Shown one piece after another: positions 25,208 through 36,500 of a stretch of 64,000 nucleotides of DNA. Both the position numbers and the translations under genes were made by a program. The notes under the pieces are model-generated. The model was given only the letters and a program-made list of their open reading frames with translations, was not told the origin of the DNA and ran no database searches. How positions within the stretch are numbered: the stretch's first letter is position 1; each line of letters begins with the position of its first letter. This DNA is from Rallus limicola (lineage: Eukaryota; Chordata; Aves; Gruiformes; Rallidae). Where the stretch lies: assembly GCA_022605955.1 (NCBI GenBank), contig JAKCOZ010000003.1, positions 53,692,179 through 53,756,178 of the forward strand, in the 5' to 3' direction.

Positions 25208-26365
25208 CTGCAAGAAGCAGTTTGAAGCTCTCTGCAGGCCCCAGAGAGTGAACATCAGCTGATTCAAGGCCAGAGTCCCTGCTGACCAAGGCTGAGCCCA
25301 TCAGCAATGATCACAGCACGTCTGGGAATCACATTTAGGAGGAAAAAAATTGAAGCAGATGCTTTTTGCTACCAGAGAAAGGAGTGACAAGATGTAAGAT
25401 GCTGTGCTGACACCAAGGCCAGTGAAAGTGGGGGAGAAGAGGCCCCAGGTATCAGAGAGAAAGATGGTCCAACAGCTCATGGAGAAGACCATGGTGAAGC
25501 AGGCCATCCCCCTGCAGCCCATGGATAATGACGGGGAGCAGAAATTCCATCTGTGTCTGGTGGAAAGACCGACCCAGGCTGCAGCAGGTTCGCTGGGGGA
25601 CTTGTGATTCTGTGCAGGATCAGGCTGGAGCAGTAATGTCAGCACCCCATGGAAGGGAGCCACACTAAGGCAATTGGTGAAGAGATGATGACCTGATAGA
25701 AAGGACTCATGATAGAGAAGTTTGTGGAAGACTGTTTCCTGTGGGTGGGACCTCATGGTGAAGCAGGGGAAGCGTGTGTGTTTGGAATACCCCTCCTTCT
25801 AAGAAGGGAGACAACTTGGGAGGAATTGACTGAAAACACACACTCCCCATTCCCTGCCCCTCCCTTTGTTGTGATGGCGGGGGGGGAAAAGGGAGCAAAA
25901 TTATGACTAAAGTCTGCTAAGAGGGGAGGGGTGGGGGAAGTAGATGTGGTTTAAAATCTGGAGGAGGAAAGCAGCTTGTAAGAAACTGACCAAAATCCCT
26001 ATTCTCCCATTCACTGCTCCTTCCTGCGCCATGGTGTGGGGGGAAGAAGGGAGTAAAAACATGACTAAAGTCTGCTAGAGAAGGGAGGGGTGGGGGAAAG
26101 GTGCTTTAAGAACTGGCCACACTTCTTATTACCTGTCTCTGTTTTCGCTGGGTGTGTAGTGTAGTTGTAATAAATTAGGTTTTTTTCCTTTATTCTGCGT
26201 TGAGTCTGTTTTGCCCATGACAGTAATTGCAGAGTGATCTCTCCCTGTCCTTATCTTGAATCATAAGCCTCTCAATGCACATTCTCTCCTCTCTCCAACT
26301 GAAAAGAGGGGTGATAAAATGGCTTTGGTGTGCATTTGGCCTCTAGCCAGGGCCAAACCACCACA
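25208..26365 (-). mobile_element. LTR, subfamily B, nearly full-length, 3' end lost
   Basis: On the minus strand the LTR begins at 26365 (TGTGGTGGTTTGGCCCTGGC), carries the B-type AATTTATTACAACTACACTA region, a duplicated internal block of about 158 bp (copies near 25790-25947 and 25948-26105), the repeated CTGCAGCCCATGG units, and the TCCTAAATGTGATTCCCAGA block near 25325. It stops at CTGCTTCTTGCAG (25208), about 60-75 bp before the end expected from the copy at 1-202. It directly abuts the 3' end of an A-type LTR at 26366. Flanking open frames (for example 151 codons on the minus strand at 25301-25756) are chance frames. Confidence 0.87.
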
Positions 26366-26459
26366 CAGACCTAGGAGATGCTTCTAGCAGTTTCTTAGAA
26401 AAGTCATCCCTGTGGCCCGCACCCCTGCTACCAAAACCTTTCCATGCAAACCCAAAACA
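26366..26459 (+). mobile_element. LTR, subfamily A, 3' end (right part of split LTR)
   Basis: GATGCTTCTAGCAGTTTCTT, then CCCTGTGGCCCGC and GCTACCAAAACC, ending AAACCCAAAACA at 26459, corresponds to the 3' end of the A-type LTR seen reversed at 8367-8445. It is on the plus strand, like 22644-23607, and supplies the missing 3' end of that LTR. The outer flanks (TATGC before 22644, AATGT after 26459) agree at only 3 of 5 positions, so a target-site duplication is not established. Confidence 0.8.
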
Positions 26460-28209
26460 AATGTTTAAAAATGAGTTGCTGGATATTAAACTTCTGATGG
26501 ACTGAGACTTCTTGACTGACCATATGGTGTTATGAAAGAGTCAGGTATGGCATACCCCTCCATACTCTCAGCACCCAAAATACCCTGTGACAGATACACA
26601 AATGGGAATACAGTCTTTCTTCTGTTTTCTGAAATGTCAGTCCAAACAGTAAACAAGTCTGAAAATACCCAGTTGCACATTGGGGACAAAGAAACATTGC
26701 CATTTGTTATTTCAAGTTCTATCAAATACAGCTGTTTCCTCCTCTGGAGAAAAAAAAAAACCAAACAATCCTAAACTACACCAAATAAAAACACTCACAG
26801 GAGGAGAACAGACACATGAAGATTTCACCAAAATGAAACTTTTTTCTTTGAATTATTAAAACCCTGATTTCATAACTGATAAGCATAAGGCAGGTAATCT
26901 AGTAATTGGATCAGGTTTACTTCCATATTTTGCATGGAAGAACAATCTGGCTCTATATAATAAGCTTAACCTTTTCTAATACAATTATTTTAACACTGTG
27001 TATCAGTATCAATCCTCCTGTTTAGTAATGTAGAATTCCTGTTGCACTTCAAGGTCTTAGACCTTATGGTATTATTTAGCGATTAAATTCAGTTTCTATT
27101 CTTAGCATAAAAATAAGTAACATCAGCAAGGAGGAAGCTTTTTGGAATTCTGGACTTGTAGGAAGGAATTCACAAATTTTGAAGATATTACCTCAGGAAC
27201 TGCCTCAGGCTGAATACCATTATATCTATTGCTCTTACACACTTACTCCTCTAACAACAGTTACATCCTGAAAGATTTTTTTTATCTGGAGCACATTACA
27301 GAAGCACAATATTTTTCTGATGTAAGATTTTCTATAGGAAGAACTTTTCATGCAAATCTTCTGTGTAGAAATATATGAATCTGAAAAAAAAAACCCTCTG
27401 TAAAGATTGAAGTTAAAGCATTTTTTATTTTTTCTGATCTTTCAATATTTCCTGGTTATATGAAAATGAAACACATTTGTCTTCAGTGCAAATTACTTGT
27501 CACTTGATATAAATGACAAGTTATAAATACAGCTTGTCTGACCCACAGAAGCATTTAAAAAAAGCCTGTTTCATGGCAGAATTGTTTCTCCTGATTTCTA
27601 ATGGGAAGATAAATTCATGGTTGGTATTTCTTCTCCACTCTCTCTTACCTGTCTCCACTGCATGAATGCTATTATTAAAATTAATACACATATATTAATA
27701 AATGTTTGTATTGATGCTAGAAAGCAAAGCTTTTGTAATCAACAGTTTTCTCATACACCCCAGAACTTCGAATTGCTGGCTAATTGCAGTCACATTTAGA
27801 GGGAAGATGCTTCAACAATAAGTGTGTTTCTATAAATTTTACAAATACATTGTCTGGATGGGGGAGTGGAACCCAGGTTATTGTGTCACCAGAACAAAGT
27901 GGAGGAAGAACTCAAGTGTTAGACATTTTATTTATCAGCAGATGGCTGCCAGCTAGTCCTTCAGATCATCCACAGTACTGCTGATTCTTTCCCTGGTAGG
28001 ATATCAAAGATGTGTGTTGAATAATACTAGGGCGTAAAGAACACAAATTCTCTTGAAACAGAGAATCAGAAGTTCTGCTGGCCACAAAACCAGTTTTTAT
28101 TTGTTAAGGTAACATTCTTAGTCTATAGCCAGCAAATAAATAATTAGCTTCAGTTTATTTTTGATATTTATCACATTGGTCGGAGGTCCAATATGGTATG
28201 TTGGATTGG
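26460..28209. other. Non-coding AT-rich DNA
   Basis: About 1.75 kb with short open frames only (up to 92 codons) and no recognised repeat or exon. Confidence 0.55.
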
Positions 28210-28975
28210 GATACAGAAGCACAGAACAGTGAGGATTGGAAGGGGACCCTGAAGATCATTTAGTCCAAACCCTTCACTAAAGCAGGATCACCTACAGCTG
28301 TTTGAGCAGGACAGTGTCCAGGCAGGTTTTGAATACCTCCCAAAAAGGAGACTACAACGTCTCTGGGCAGGCTGTGCCAGTGCTCTGCCACCCTCAGTGT
28401 GAAGAAGTTTTTCCTCATGTTCAGACAGAACTTCCCATGTTCCTGTTTGCACCTGTTGCCCCATGTCCTGTCACTGGGCACCACTGAGAAGAGTCTGGCA
28501 CCTTTAGCTATTTATAAACATGGATGAGATCATCTGAGTCTTCTCTTCTTCAGGCTAAAGAGATCCAGCTCTTTCAACCTTTACCGATACACAAGATGTT
28601 CCAGTCTCCTCATCATCCTCATAGGCCTCCCCTGGACTCTCTCTGGTAGTTCCCTGTCTTTTGTGAACTGGGGAGCACAGAACTGGACACCACACTCTAG
28701 GTGTGGGCTCACCAAGACAGAGTAGAGGGGGAGCATAACATGCCTTGACCTGCTGGCCGCACTCTTCTTAATACACAGCAGGACACTGTTGGGTCTTCTG
28801 GGCCATAAGGGCACACTGCTGGCTCCTGGAGAGCTTCTCAACCAGGACTCCCTGGTTCTTCCCCATAGACCTGCTTGGCAGCAGGTCAACTGCTAATCTG
28901 TACTGGTGACTGGTGTTATTCCTCCCTAGGTACAGGACACTACACTTGCCCTTGTTGAATTTCATTAGGCTGATG
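28210..28975 (-). mobile_element. CR1 LINE fragment: ORF2 C-terminus and 3' end
   Basis: In antisense it shows a 3' end (CACAGAACAGTGAGGATTGG, then AGGGGACCCTGAAGATCATT), the 3' UTR, and a decayed ORF2 C-terminus. Minus-strand translations include LMKFNKGKCSVLYLGRNN, YRLAVDLLPS, VSPHLECGVQF, RVQGRPMRMMRRLEHL and NFFTLRVAEHWHSLP in different frames. The 5' truncation is near 28975. The tail repeat is almost lost, which suggests some age. Confidence 0.92.
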
Positions 28976-29169
28976 TGATTTTTGGTGATCTTATGTGACA
29001 CTAGACCAGACTAGCAGAGAAGCTGTGCAAATTGCCTTTGAGGATGCTGTATCTACATTACAGACAAACCAGTGACTTCAATTTACAATGTTCCCTGGTA
29101 TGACTTGAGTTTTTTTTTATTTGCAATATTTCTCATAGCATTATGTATGCCTAAGTTCTTAAAATACAG
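28976..29169. other. Short unassigned segment between CR1 copies
   Basis: About 190 bp with no recognised feature. Confidence 0.5.
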
Positions 29170-29354
29170 AGTCATAGAAAAATTTAGGTGAAAAGGACCT
29201 GTATAGGTCTCCTACTTCAGCCTCTTTCTCATTGTAGAACTCATTTCAGGTCTCAGTGTTGGACTCAATGCAAGAATCCCATCACTGCAAGCTCTTGCTC
29301 AACATAGGACTAATTTGAGGTTTAGATCAGGTTGCTCAGGGCTGTGTCCCATTG
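29170..29354 (-). mobile_element. CR1 LINE 3' end fragment
   Basis: GAGTCATAGAAAAATTTAGG opens an antisense CR1 3' end; TTTAGATCAGGTTGCTCAGG and GCTGTGTCCCATTG match the CR1 3' UTR portion that I recall as 'gatcaggttgctcagggccttgtcc'. It is followed directly by another CR1 with its own tail. Divergence is high. Confidence 0.75.
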
Positions 29355-29830
29355 AATCATAGAATCATAGAATTGTTTGGGTTAGAAAAGACCTTAAAGA
29401 TCATCACGGCCAACAATTGATTTAACACTGCTAAGTCCACCACTAAACCACCACATCCATGTATATTTTAAATACCTCTAGAGATGGTGACTGGATTTCT
29501 TTCCTGGACAGTCTGTTCCAGTGACTGACAATGCTTTCAGTGAAGATATTTTTTCTAATATCCAAGCTGAACCTCCCCTGGCACAACTTGAGGTCATTTC
29601 CTCTTGTCCTATTGCCTGGGAGAAGAGACTGACACCCATTGGCTACAACCTCCTTTGAAGTAGTTACAGAGATCTATAACATCTCCCCTCAGCTTCCTTT
29701 TTGCCATGCTAAACAAATCTAGTTCCCTCAGCTGTTCTTTATGAGACTTGTGCTCTAGACCCTTCAGCAGCTTTGTTGTTCTTCTCTGGACATGTTCCAG
29801 CACCTCAATGCCCTTCTTGTAGTGAAGGGC
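29355..29830 (-). mobile_element. CR1 LINE fragment, left part (split by an LTR)
   Basis: It begins with the antisense tail AATCATAGAATCATAGAATT and the GGGTTAGAAAAGACCTTAAA box. It then runs through the 3' UTR into the ORF2 C-terminus, where the minus-strand frame reads [20 protein letters not shown], then [20 protein letters not shown]. It is interrupted at 29830 (CTTCTTGTAGTGAAGGGC) by a plus-strand LTR and continues at about 31015. Confidence 0.92.
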
Positions 29831-31014
29831 TGTGGTGGTTTAGCCCTGTCTGGAGGCCATACACCCACTAGTCACTCTATCACTCCCCTTTTCAGCTGGA
29901 CAGGGAGAAAATATATATTGAGAGGCTCAGGAGTTGAGGTAAGGGCAGAGAGAGACATCATTCTGCAATTAGTGTCATGGGCAAAACAGACTTAGTAAAA
30001 AATAAAGGAAAGAAAACTCTCTAATGTATTACACTACACTGCACGCCCAGTGACACCAGAGTGGGGTAATGAGAAGGGCAACCAGATCTTAAAGTGCATC
30101 CCCCACCCCTCCCTTTTTTAGCAGGCTTCACTTTAGTCATGATTTTGGTCCCTTCTTCCCCCACATTGTGGCATGGGGAGGGGCAGGGAATGGGGTACTG
30201 GGGGTTTTGGTCAGTTCCTTGTGAGATGTTTTCCTTCTTGCCCAGGGGTGGGGAGCATTCCTTTCACTCTTCCCCTGCTCCAGCATGGAGTCCCACCCAC
30301 AGGAAACAGTCCTTTATAAACTTCTCCAATGTCAGTCCTTTCCCACAGGGCTTCAGCCCTTCACCAACTGCCCCAGCATGGGTCACTGATATGGGGTGCA
30401 GTCATAGAATCATAGAATGCCTCTGTCTCTCAGGCCCAGACTGCTCCAGCCTGGTCCTCCATGGAGTCACAAGCACCCTCATACAGCAAACCTTCTCCAG
30501 TGTGGGTGTCTCTCTCACTCATCTCTGTGCCTCTGTCTCTCTCCATGGGCTGCAAGTGCTGGTAGGGGTTTGCTCCAATACAGGTCACAGCATCTCCTGT
30601 ATGTCTACACCTGCTCCATCTAGCGTGGGGCCTCTCCAAGGGCTGCAGGTGGAGTTTTGGCCCTCTCTATGGGCTGTGGGGGGACACCTGCTCCACCATG
30701 GATTTCTTCACAGGCTGCAGGGGAATCTCTCTCCGGCACCTGGGGTGCCTCCTCCCTCCTCTTCACTGACCCTGGTGTCAGCATGGTTTCTTACATCTTC
30801 TTACTCCCTTCTCTGGTGGAAAAAAGCAGCTACTTGTGGGGTTTTTTTCTCCTAAATGTGATTCCCAGAGGCACTGTTATGGTTGCTGATGGGCTTGGCC
30901 TTGGTCAGTGTCAGGTCCAGTCTTGAGCTGGCTGGTGTTTTCTCTGTTTGCTTCTTCTTGCAGAAGCCACCCTGCAGCCCTTCTCCACCAGAATCCAGCC
31001 ATGCAAAACTACAA
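29831..31014 (+). mobile_element. Complete solo LTR, subfamily B, inserted in CR1
   Basis: It begins TGTGGTGGTTTAGCCCTGTC at 29831 and ends near 31013-31014 (CATGCAAAACTACA), about 1.18 kb. It has the B-type block CTCTAATGTATTACACTACA, GGGTAATGAGAAGG, many TGCTCCAG/CCATGGGCTGCAG units, and the TCCTAAATGTGATTCCCAGA block at 30851. The flanks GAAGGGC (29824-29830) and GAAGGTC (31015-31021) agree at 6 of 7 positions and the CR1 continues across, giving good evidence of insertion with a short target-site duplication. It has a single copy of the region that is duplicated in the 25208-26365 LTR. There are no retroviral genes. A 253-codon open frame (30094-30855) is a chance frame over these repeats. 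Confidence 0.92.
30404..30418 (-). repeat. CR1-tail-like micro-fragment within the LTR
   Basis: ATAGAATCATAGAAT, the antisense CR1 tail repeat, replaces or is added to the LTR sequence after GGGGTGCAGTC. The LTR copies at 22644 and 8367 lack it there. It may be an extremely truncated CR1 insertion or a repair-templated patch. Confidence 0.5.
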
Positions 31015-31235
31015 GAAGGTCTGAACAACTGAACACTGTACTTAGGTTGCAGCCTCACCAGTGCCAAGAACAGGGGGATGATCGCTTCCCTGGTCCTGCT
31101 GGCCACACTAGCTCTGATATAAGCCAGGATGCTGTTGGCCTATTTGCATCCTGAGCACACTGCTAGCCTATATTCAGCGAGCTGTCGACCTGTACCCCAG
31201 GTACAGGTACTAGAATGCACCTTCTAGTAATGAAT
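31015..31235 (-). mobile_element. CR1 LINE fragment, right part (split by an LTR)
   Basis: It continues the CR1 interrupted at 29830: CTGAACACTGTACTTAGG, then GCAGCCTCACCAGTGCCAAG, CTGGTCCTGCTGGCCACACT, CAGGATGCTGTTGGCC and CAGCGAGCTGTCGACC. This is the antisense ORF2 C-terminal region. The 5' end decays near 31235. The order and spacing relative to the left part fit a single original CR1. Confidence 0.9.
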
Positions 31236-31279
31236 TTGCAGTTAGGTCTCCATCAGGCATGCACTCACAGTCTCCTCAG

Positions 31280-31555
31280 CTTCTCTAACAGCATGTTCTC
31301 CATTCTGTGATCATCTTAGTAGCTGGGTTTCTTCTAGATTCTTTCAGGTCTATCAGTATGTCTTTTGTATAGGGCAAGCAGTCTGAAACAACTCCACATG
31401 CAGCCTCACAAGGGTCTAGTACAGCAGCACAGTTACTTCCATCAGTTTGTTGGCCACACTGTTGTTAATACAGCCCAGGATATGTTTCATCTTAATACTG
31501 CAAGTGTACACTTCTCACTCATATTTAAATATGGTGAACATTCCACATGTCCTGT
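31280..31555 (-). mobile_element. Second, older CR1 LINE fragment
   Basis: TGTGATCATCTTAGTAGCTG, then TATGTCTTTTGTATAGGGCA, CATGCAGCCTCACAAGGGTC, GTTGGCCACACTGTTGTTAA and TACAGCCCAGGATATG again match the antisense ORF2 C-terminal region. They repeat the part already seen at 31030-31130, so this is a separate copy. It is more diverged, and both ends are approximate. Confidence 0.8.
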
Positions 31556-33426
31556 TTGATTGTTATCAGACACAGTTTTCAATGATCACAGAACAGCTTC
31601 TGTCTCAAAGGGAAGTGCTTTTTTGTTGGCTTTTTTTTTTTTCATTCCAACTAAAGCATACCAACAAACTGAACACTAAGTGAAGCTGCTAATCCCTTCA
31701 AGGTGTTTTGGCTGCTGCCCTTAAAGTAGTGTAGAGAGCTGAAGAGAGAAGCTGTTATTGTTGCTGCTCTTTTTGTGACTTTGGTTCCCTTTTTACAGTC
31801 TGTATCCTATGAATATGGAATTATACTAATAGGAGGCTGACATGCCCTGATTTCAATCTTGTGCTCCCTCACAATTTTATGCTGCTTTAGGGGTCTGGTT
31901 CATAAGTAAATTTGCCAACAGAGAACCCAATTCACCTGAGGAGTTGTAATTCCTAGGTTAGGAAACTTAAGTGTACACTCCTGTTAAGACATTCTACCAA
32001 CAGGCTTGTTAGTGAAAACTTAGAGCCCTCCTGTCTAGTTTTTCCTGTCTTTGAAAAGTGCACTTCCTGAATCATCTTCTTTCAAATGTTACATCTATCA
32101 TGTCTTTTGAGGACAGACCTTGCTCTCAAGGCTGAGTTCACCTGGTGTGAATGCTTCTCACCTGCAGGAGAAGTTGCTGTGTTTCACCCTTTCCACTTTG
32201 GTAAGACAGAACCTCTTACTACAAGCAGGGTTCTCATCTTTCCAAGTACTTTGATTTCTAAGTAAGGAGACTGAGCCTTGGTCTCATTTCAGTCACAGGG
32301 TGACAGATTGGTGTGAACAAAATGTAGTATATATTAATTTGATCCTCAATTTTCCTTAGACCTTCCTATTCTATATATTTAGCTGTATTATGTGACCCAG
32401 CTTATTTAATGACACTCAAGTTTCCTTAGTTTTTTGTTCCCATATTTCATTCTTCTTATTAAGATGATACTACTTGACTCATCATCTCTGTAATTGTCAT
32501 CCATTCCAACTTTACAACCATGCTTCCAACTGTGTTTCTACTGAGAGCATGATCTTCTGAAACTATATGTTTTGCATTTTCCAGGAATTAGCTCTGTCCA
32601 AACATCAAAGCCAATAGCTCAGTGTCAGTGTCTCCCAGAGCAGAAGCACTCTCACATTAGTGTTGGCATTAGCACACCATAGAAATTATCACTATTTTTA
32701 CTTTGATATGATAATCTAGGATCAGATGCATACTACTTTTATAGACACAGTGAAATGAGATGAAATAAATCTACTCAGCAATGATTTGTGTAAGTAAGTA
32801 AGATATATGGGTACCTAACATAGGACCCATATGGGAGCTTAAATGAGGCATATCAGTCAAATGCTTTTCATTTCAGCCTTCTGCAGTCAGCTAACAAATC
32901 AAGAAGAAAAATCCCTTGGAAGACCTAGGAAAAGCGAGACTTGCCCTTGCTTCTGAGGCTTGCACAATTGCAGAAATCAGTTTTATCAATTGCATTCAGA
33001 TGCTGTGAATGAGCTGCTTCTTTATGCTCCGTCATGTATCCTTACATGCAAGTGCTACCTACACCCCACCGATCTGTGCGCTTCCATCACGTCCCTACCT
33101 TCTTTCAGGATCCGCTGAATTTGAAGTGTGGCAAAAGTGTGTTTCATCCTCTCAACTTCCTGCTATTAGCAATTTCCTACAGAAGCTCTATGTCTTATGG
33201 CTAAGTGTGGATGAAAAAATTCCACATCCTTCCTTCTCTGAATAAAGAATTGACAGTTATAAGATCCAAATTGAATTACAACGTGAAAGAAAAATTCTAT
33301 TCAAGTAAATTCTTATTCATTAACTATCTGCATAAAGCTCGGGTTTGTTTTGTTGGGCTTTTTTTTCATTTAGATACGTGTGTTTTCCTCATCAGCCACA
33401 AGATGGGAGTATTGACCTTTAAGGTT

Positions 33427-33500
33427 GTGTTTCAGGGTTTGGTTGGTTGGTTTTTTTTTTGTGGGTGTTTTTTTGGTTTCCTTTTTTGCCCCTTTTTCCC
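33427..33500 (+). repeat. T/G-rich low-complexity tract
   Basis: GGTTTGGTTGGTTGGTTTTT and further T-runs with GGG interruptions, closely similar in style to 11921-12003 and, more briefly, 60308-60343. Confidence 0.85.
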
Positions 33501-36500
33501 TTCTGCTGTGCCAGGCAAAGACTTTGAGAAAATGTTTTGTGCTCTCCTGAGTAAGTTGTCTGCAATGAAATAAACTGCAAAGAGTTTCTGGAATGTTTAG
33601 AAAACGTCATTCAGCTTCATTCCACATAGGAACTCAGGCTGCAAATGTCATGTATACATTAAAAGAATGTCTTATGACTATGCATCATGTTTTTCTGATA
33701 CAAGTTTCATACCGGTTCTTTTTCAGTTCTGCAATGACCTGACACCTTTTCAGGTAATGGTTTCCCTTTAGCACTCTTACTAGGCTGTAGGGATAAGTGG
33801 AGTAACAGATAAAAACACTTCATGCTGCATTTACAGGTCACCATCTGCAAGTCTGATAGAGCACAGCTTACTTGATAAAATGAGCAGCTCAGTAATTTTA
33901 GGAATGGGAACTCATGTTAAAAAAAAATATTAAGAGACAGAAAATCCCACAGTTAAATTTCACTACATGGGAAATCAGAAGACAATTTGTTCTGCCTTTA
34001 AGTTTATTTCTGAAAGGTGTAAGCATGCAGTGATGTCCTGATTGTCATCTGACACATAGTGATTAATTTTTTACTGCCTACTAAAAAAAATGAAATAAAA
34101 AAAATTAAACTATTGATTCTAAAATCTCTGAGCACTGCAGAAGTTCACATATGAACCTCCTTGGCCTGTACTCACAGCATTCATTAGTTTGGGGAATTTT
34201 TTATTTGCACATAAGCTATGTGACTCATAACCACCTTACATCTGAAACACAGCATCACCCAATCTGACTTTTTTTTGTTTACTCAGGTTTTTTTCTCCTT
34301 ACAGCAACCCTGCCCTTATCCTTCAGTTAGAGAGAAGCATTTTACTAAGAACTGTGTGGGAGGTACTTGCATACATTGTTACCTGTTAATGGACCTTGTG
34401 TATACATACAGATATCTGTGAACAGCTTTGAAAAATTGTGAAGTGTGAGCAGGCATATGCTTATTTCAAACCAGCTGGGGCAAAGAAGAGAGGGAATGAT
34501 TTAATATTACATGTTGTGTGTAGGTATTAAGTAAGAGTATTGTGACAAAATATCTTTTCTGGTTTGGTGTAATATATAAATGTTACAAACAAGAGTTGAT
34601 TAAGGCTTTTGAGAGGTAATATCCTAATACATTTTCCAAATAATTTGGCTCCTATTCAAATAGTGAAACTAAAAAGCAATTATTTTTTGAAGTCCACCAT
34701 TTGCCATTGAGAAATTTTAATTCAGACTATATTGTACACTGTTGGTTTTTTTAAAGTAGCATGCTAAAATTTCATTCAGTTTTGTTCTTTTCCATTAAAA
34801 GCTCGTAAAAATGATACTGGATTTAATCTTGTCTATTGATGGTAGGAAAGAACCACCCCTTACTTGGTATACTAGTGAAAAAAGGATTGGCTGTTACGTT
34901 TTATGTTGATGGGTGAGACGCCATCTTTTCAGGGTTAGTCGACCCTACTTAGCTGCTTTATTATTAGCCAACTTTTGACTGCATTTTAAGAAGTTGAAAA
35001 GTTGGATCATCTTGGTCCTGTCCTGCAGGCATGTTGAAAAATTCTGGGGCTTCTGTTCCATTGCTGCCTACAGTAAGGAATAGAAATGGTGAGCTGATGT
35101 GTATCAAGCAGTAACAGCGGTGGTATGTTCATGCTCTTCCTCATGTGCCAGGGCCTCCTGTTAAACCTGAAACCTTGTCTTCTCTCACTGTGATTCTGCT
35201 GGCAACATGATATTATGGCCTCTCCAAGGATAAAAGAGAGTAATCATACACAAATAACTGAAGAAGTATGCCTCTGACATAGTGCTACATTAAAAAATAA
35301 TTAAAAGAAGTCTCACTAAGAGTAGGAAAGGAAGTGCATTTCCATGGCAATTAGCGTGCTGTTCCATTGGCAGAAGTGATCATGGAAGAGTATTTTCTGC
35401 CTCTGTTCTCCAGCTGTTTGTTTTCTCCCTGAGTACAGTTATGGTATGAAAGGTGGTTCATGCCTTTTTGTACCATGTCCTTACTCCTACATATTCAGGA
35501 TCACATCTATTTGCCTCCAAGTCAGTAAAACATTTATTTTTGTATCCCATTTCTGTTAATCAGTGTAGCTGTATAGCTATGTAAGAATATTGCCCTTAAT
35601 GTCTGTTCACAACATATTTTACTGACTTGCAGTCAATTTAATTATTTCATATATCCTATGCACCATTAATGTAGTTTCTGGAAGAAAGGCCCAGAGACAG
35701 TGGGTTTCACTGAGGAATACGCAGCTTCTACATACAGTAAAATTGAAGGCAATAATGCTGCTCCTGCTCCTATGTGCCCATAGGCCTGAAAGGCTGAATT
35801 CCAGTCAATTTCCACCCTCTGTGATAAGATGGGAGCAAAAGGAAAATCCCAGGCTGGGTGAGACAGGAACCGCAAGTCTCTAGGCAATAGCACATTTGGA
35901 TCAATAAAGAGCCATGAGAGGCTTCAATGCACATCTCATTCGTTTGCAAATTTATTAAGGTGTTTCTTATTGCCTCATACAGGAGACTTTCCACTGGATA
36001 AGTTGACTTTTGTGGGTTGTATTTTAAGGAATACAATTTCACACAAGCATTTTATAGATGTCCCTCAGCTCTTGAGACAGTTCAGTCAGATATTAGATGA
36101 CTTGTATCTTTTTGCCTCATCTCATATACAAATCCATTAATTTAAAATCTATTGACACTCTTAAGGAAGCCAATGGTCCTTCTCACATGTGATTATAGAC
36201 TTAGTGTCTAAAAGGGTTTCTTTTGATGTGTTCCTAAGATGTCACTGAAATGCTATCATGTTGTTGCAAGGGCAACATTGATGAGAGGTAAGACTCCTTA
36301 CTGCACTTGAATTCACTTGTCTGTGTTTAGTTATGTTACCACAGAAAACTTCTTTTGAGTTTTGTTTGTTCATGTATTTTTTTCTGTATGGTGACACAGT
36401 ATGTAAGAAAGTAGTGTCACAGAGGTGTGAAAGAGAGAAGCATGATAGCACGCAGGGCTCTAGAAGCAGTCCAATTCTTCTATTTGCTATAGTCATTAAT

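Noticed and set aside
30094..30855. 253-codon frame as a gene
   Set aside because: It is inside the B-type solo LTR; part of the frame is open on the other strand too, and it has no retroviral or host protein features.
22644..31014. Intact endogenous retrovirus
   Set aside because: Only LTR segments are present; no primer-binding site, gag, pol, env or polypurine tract could be recognised between them.
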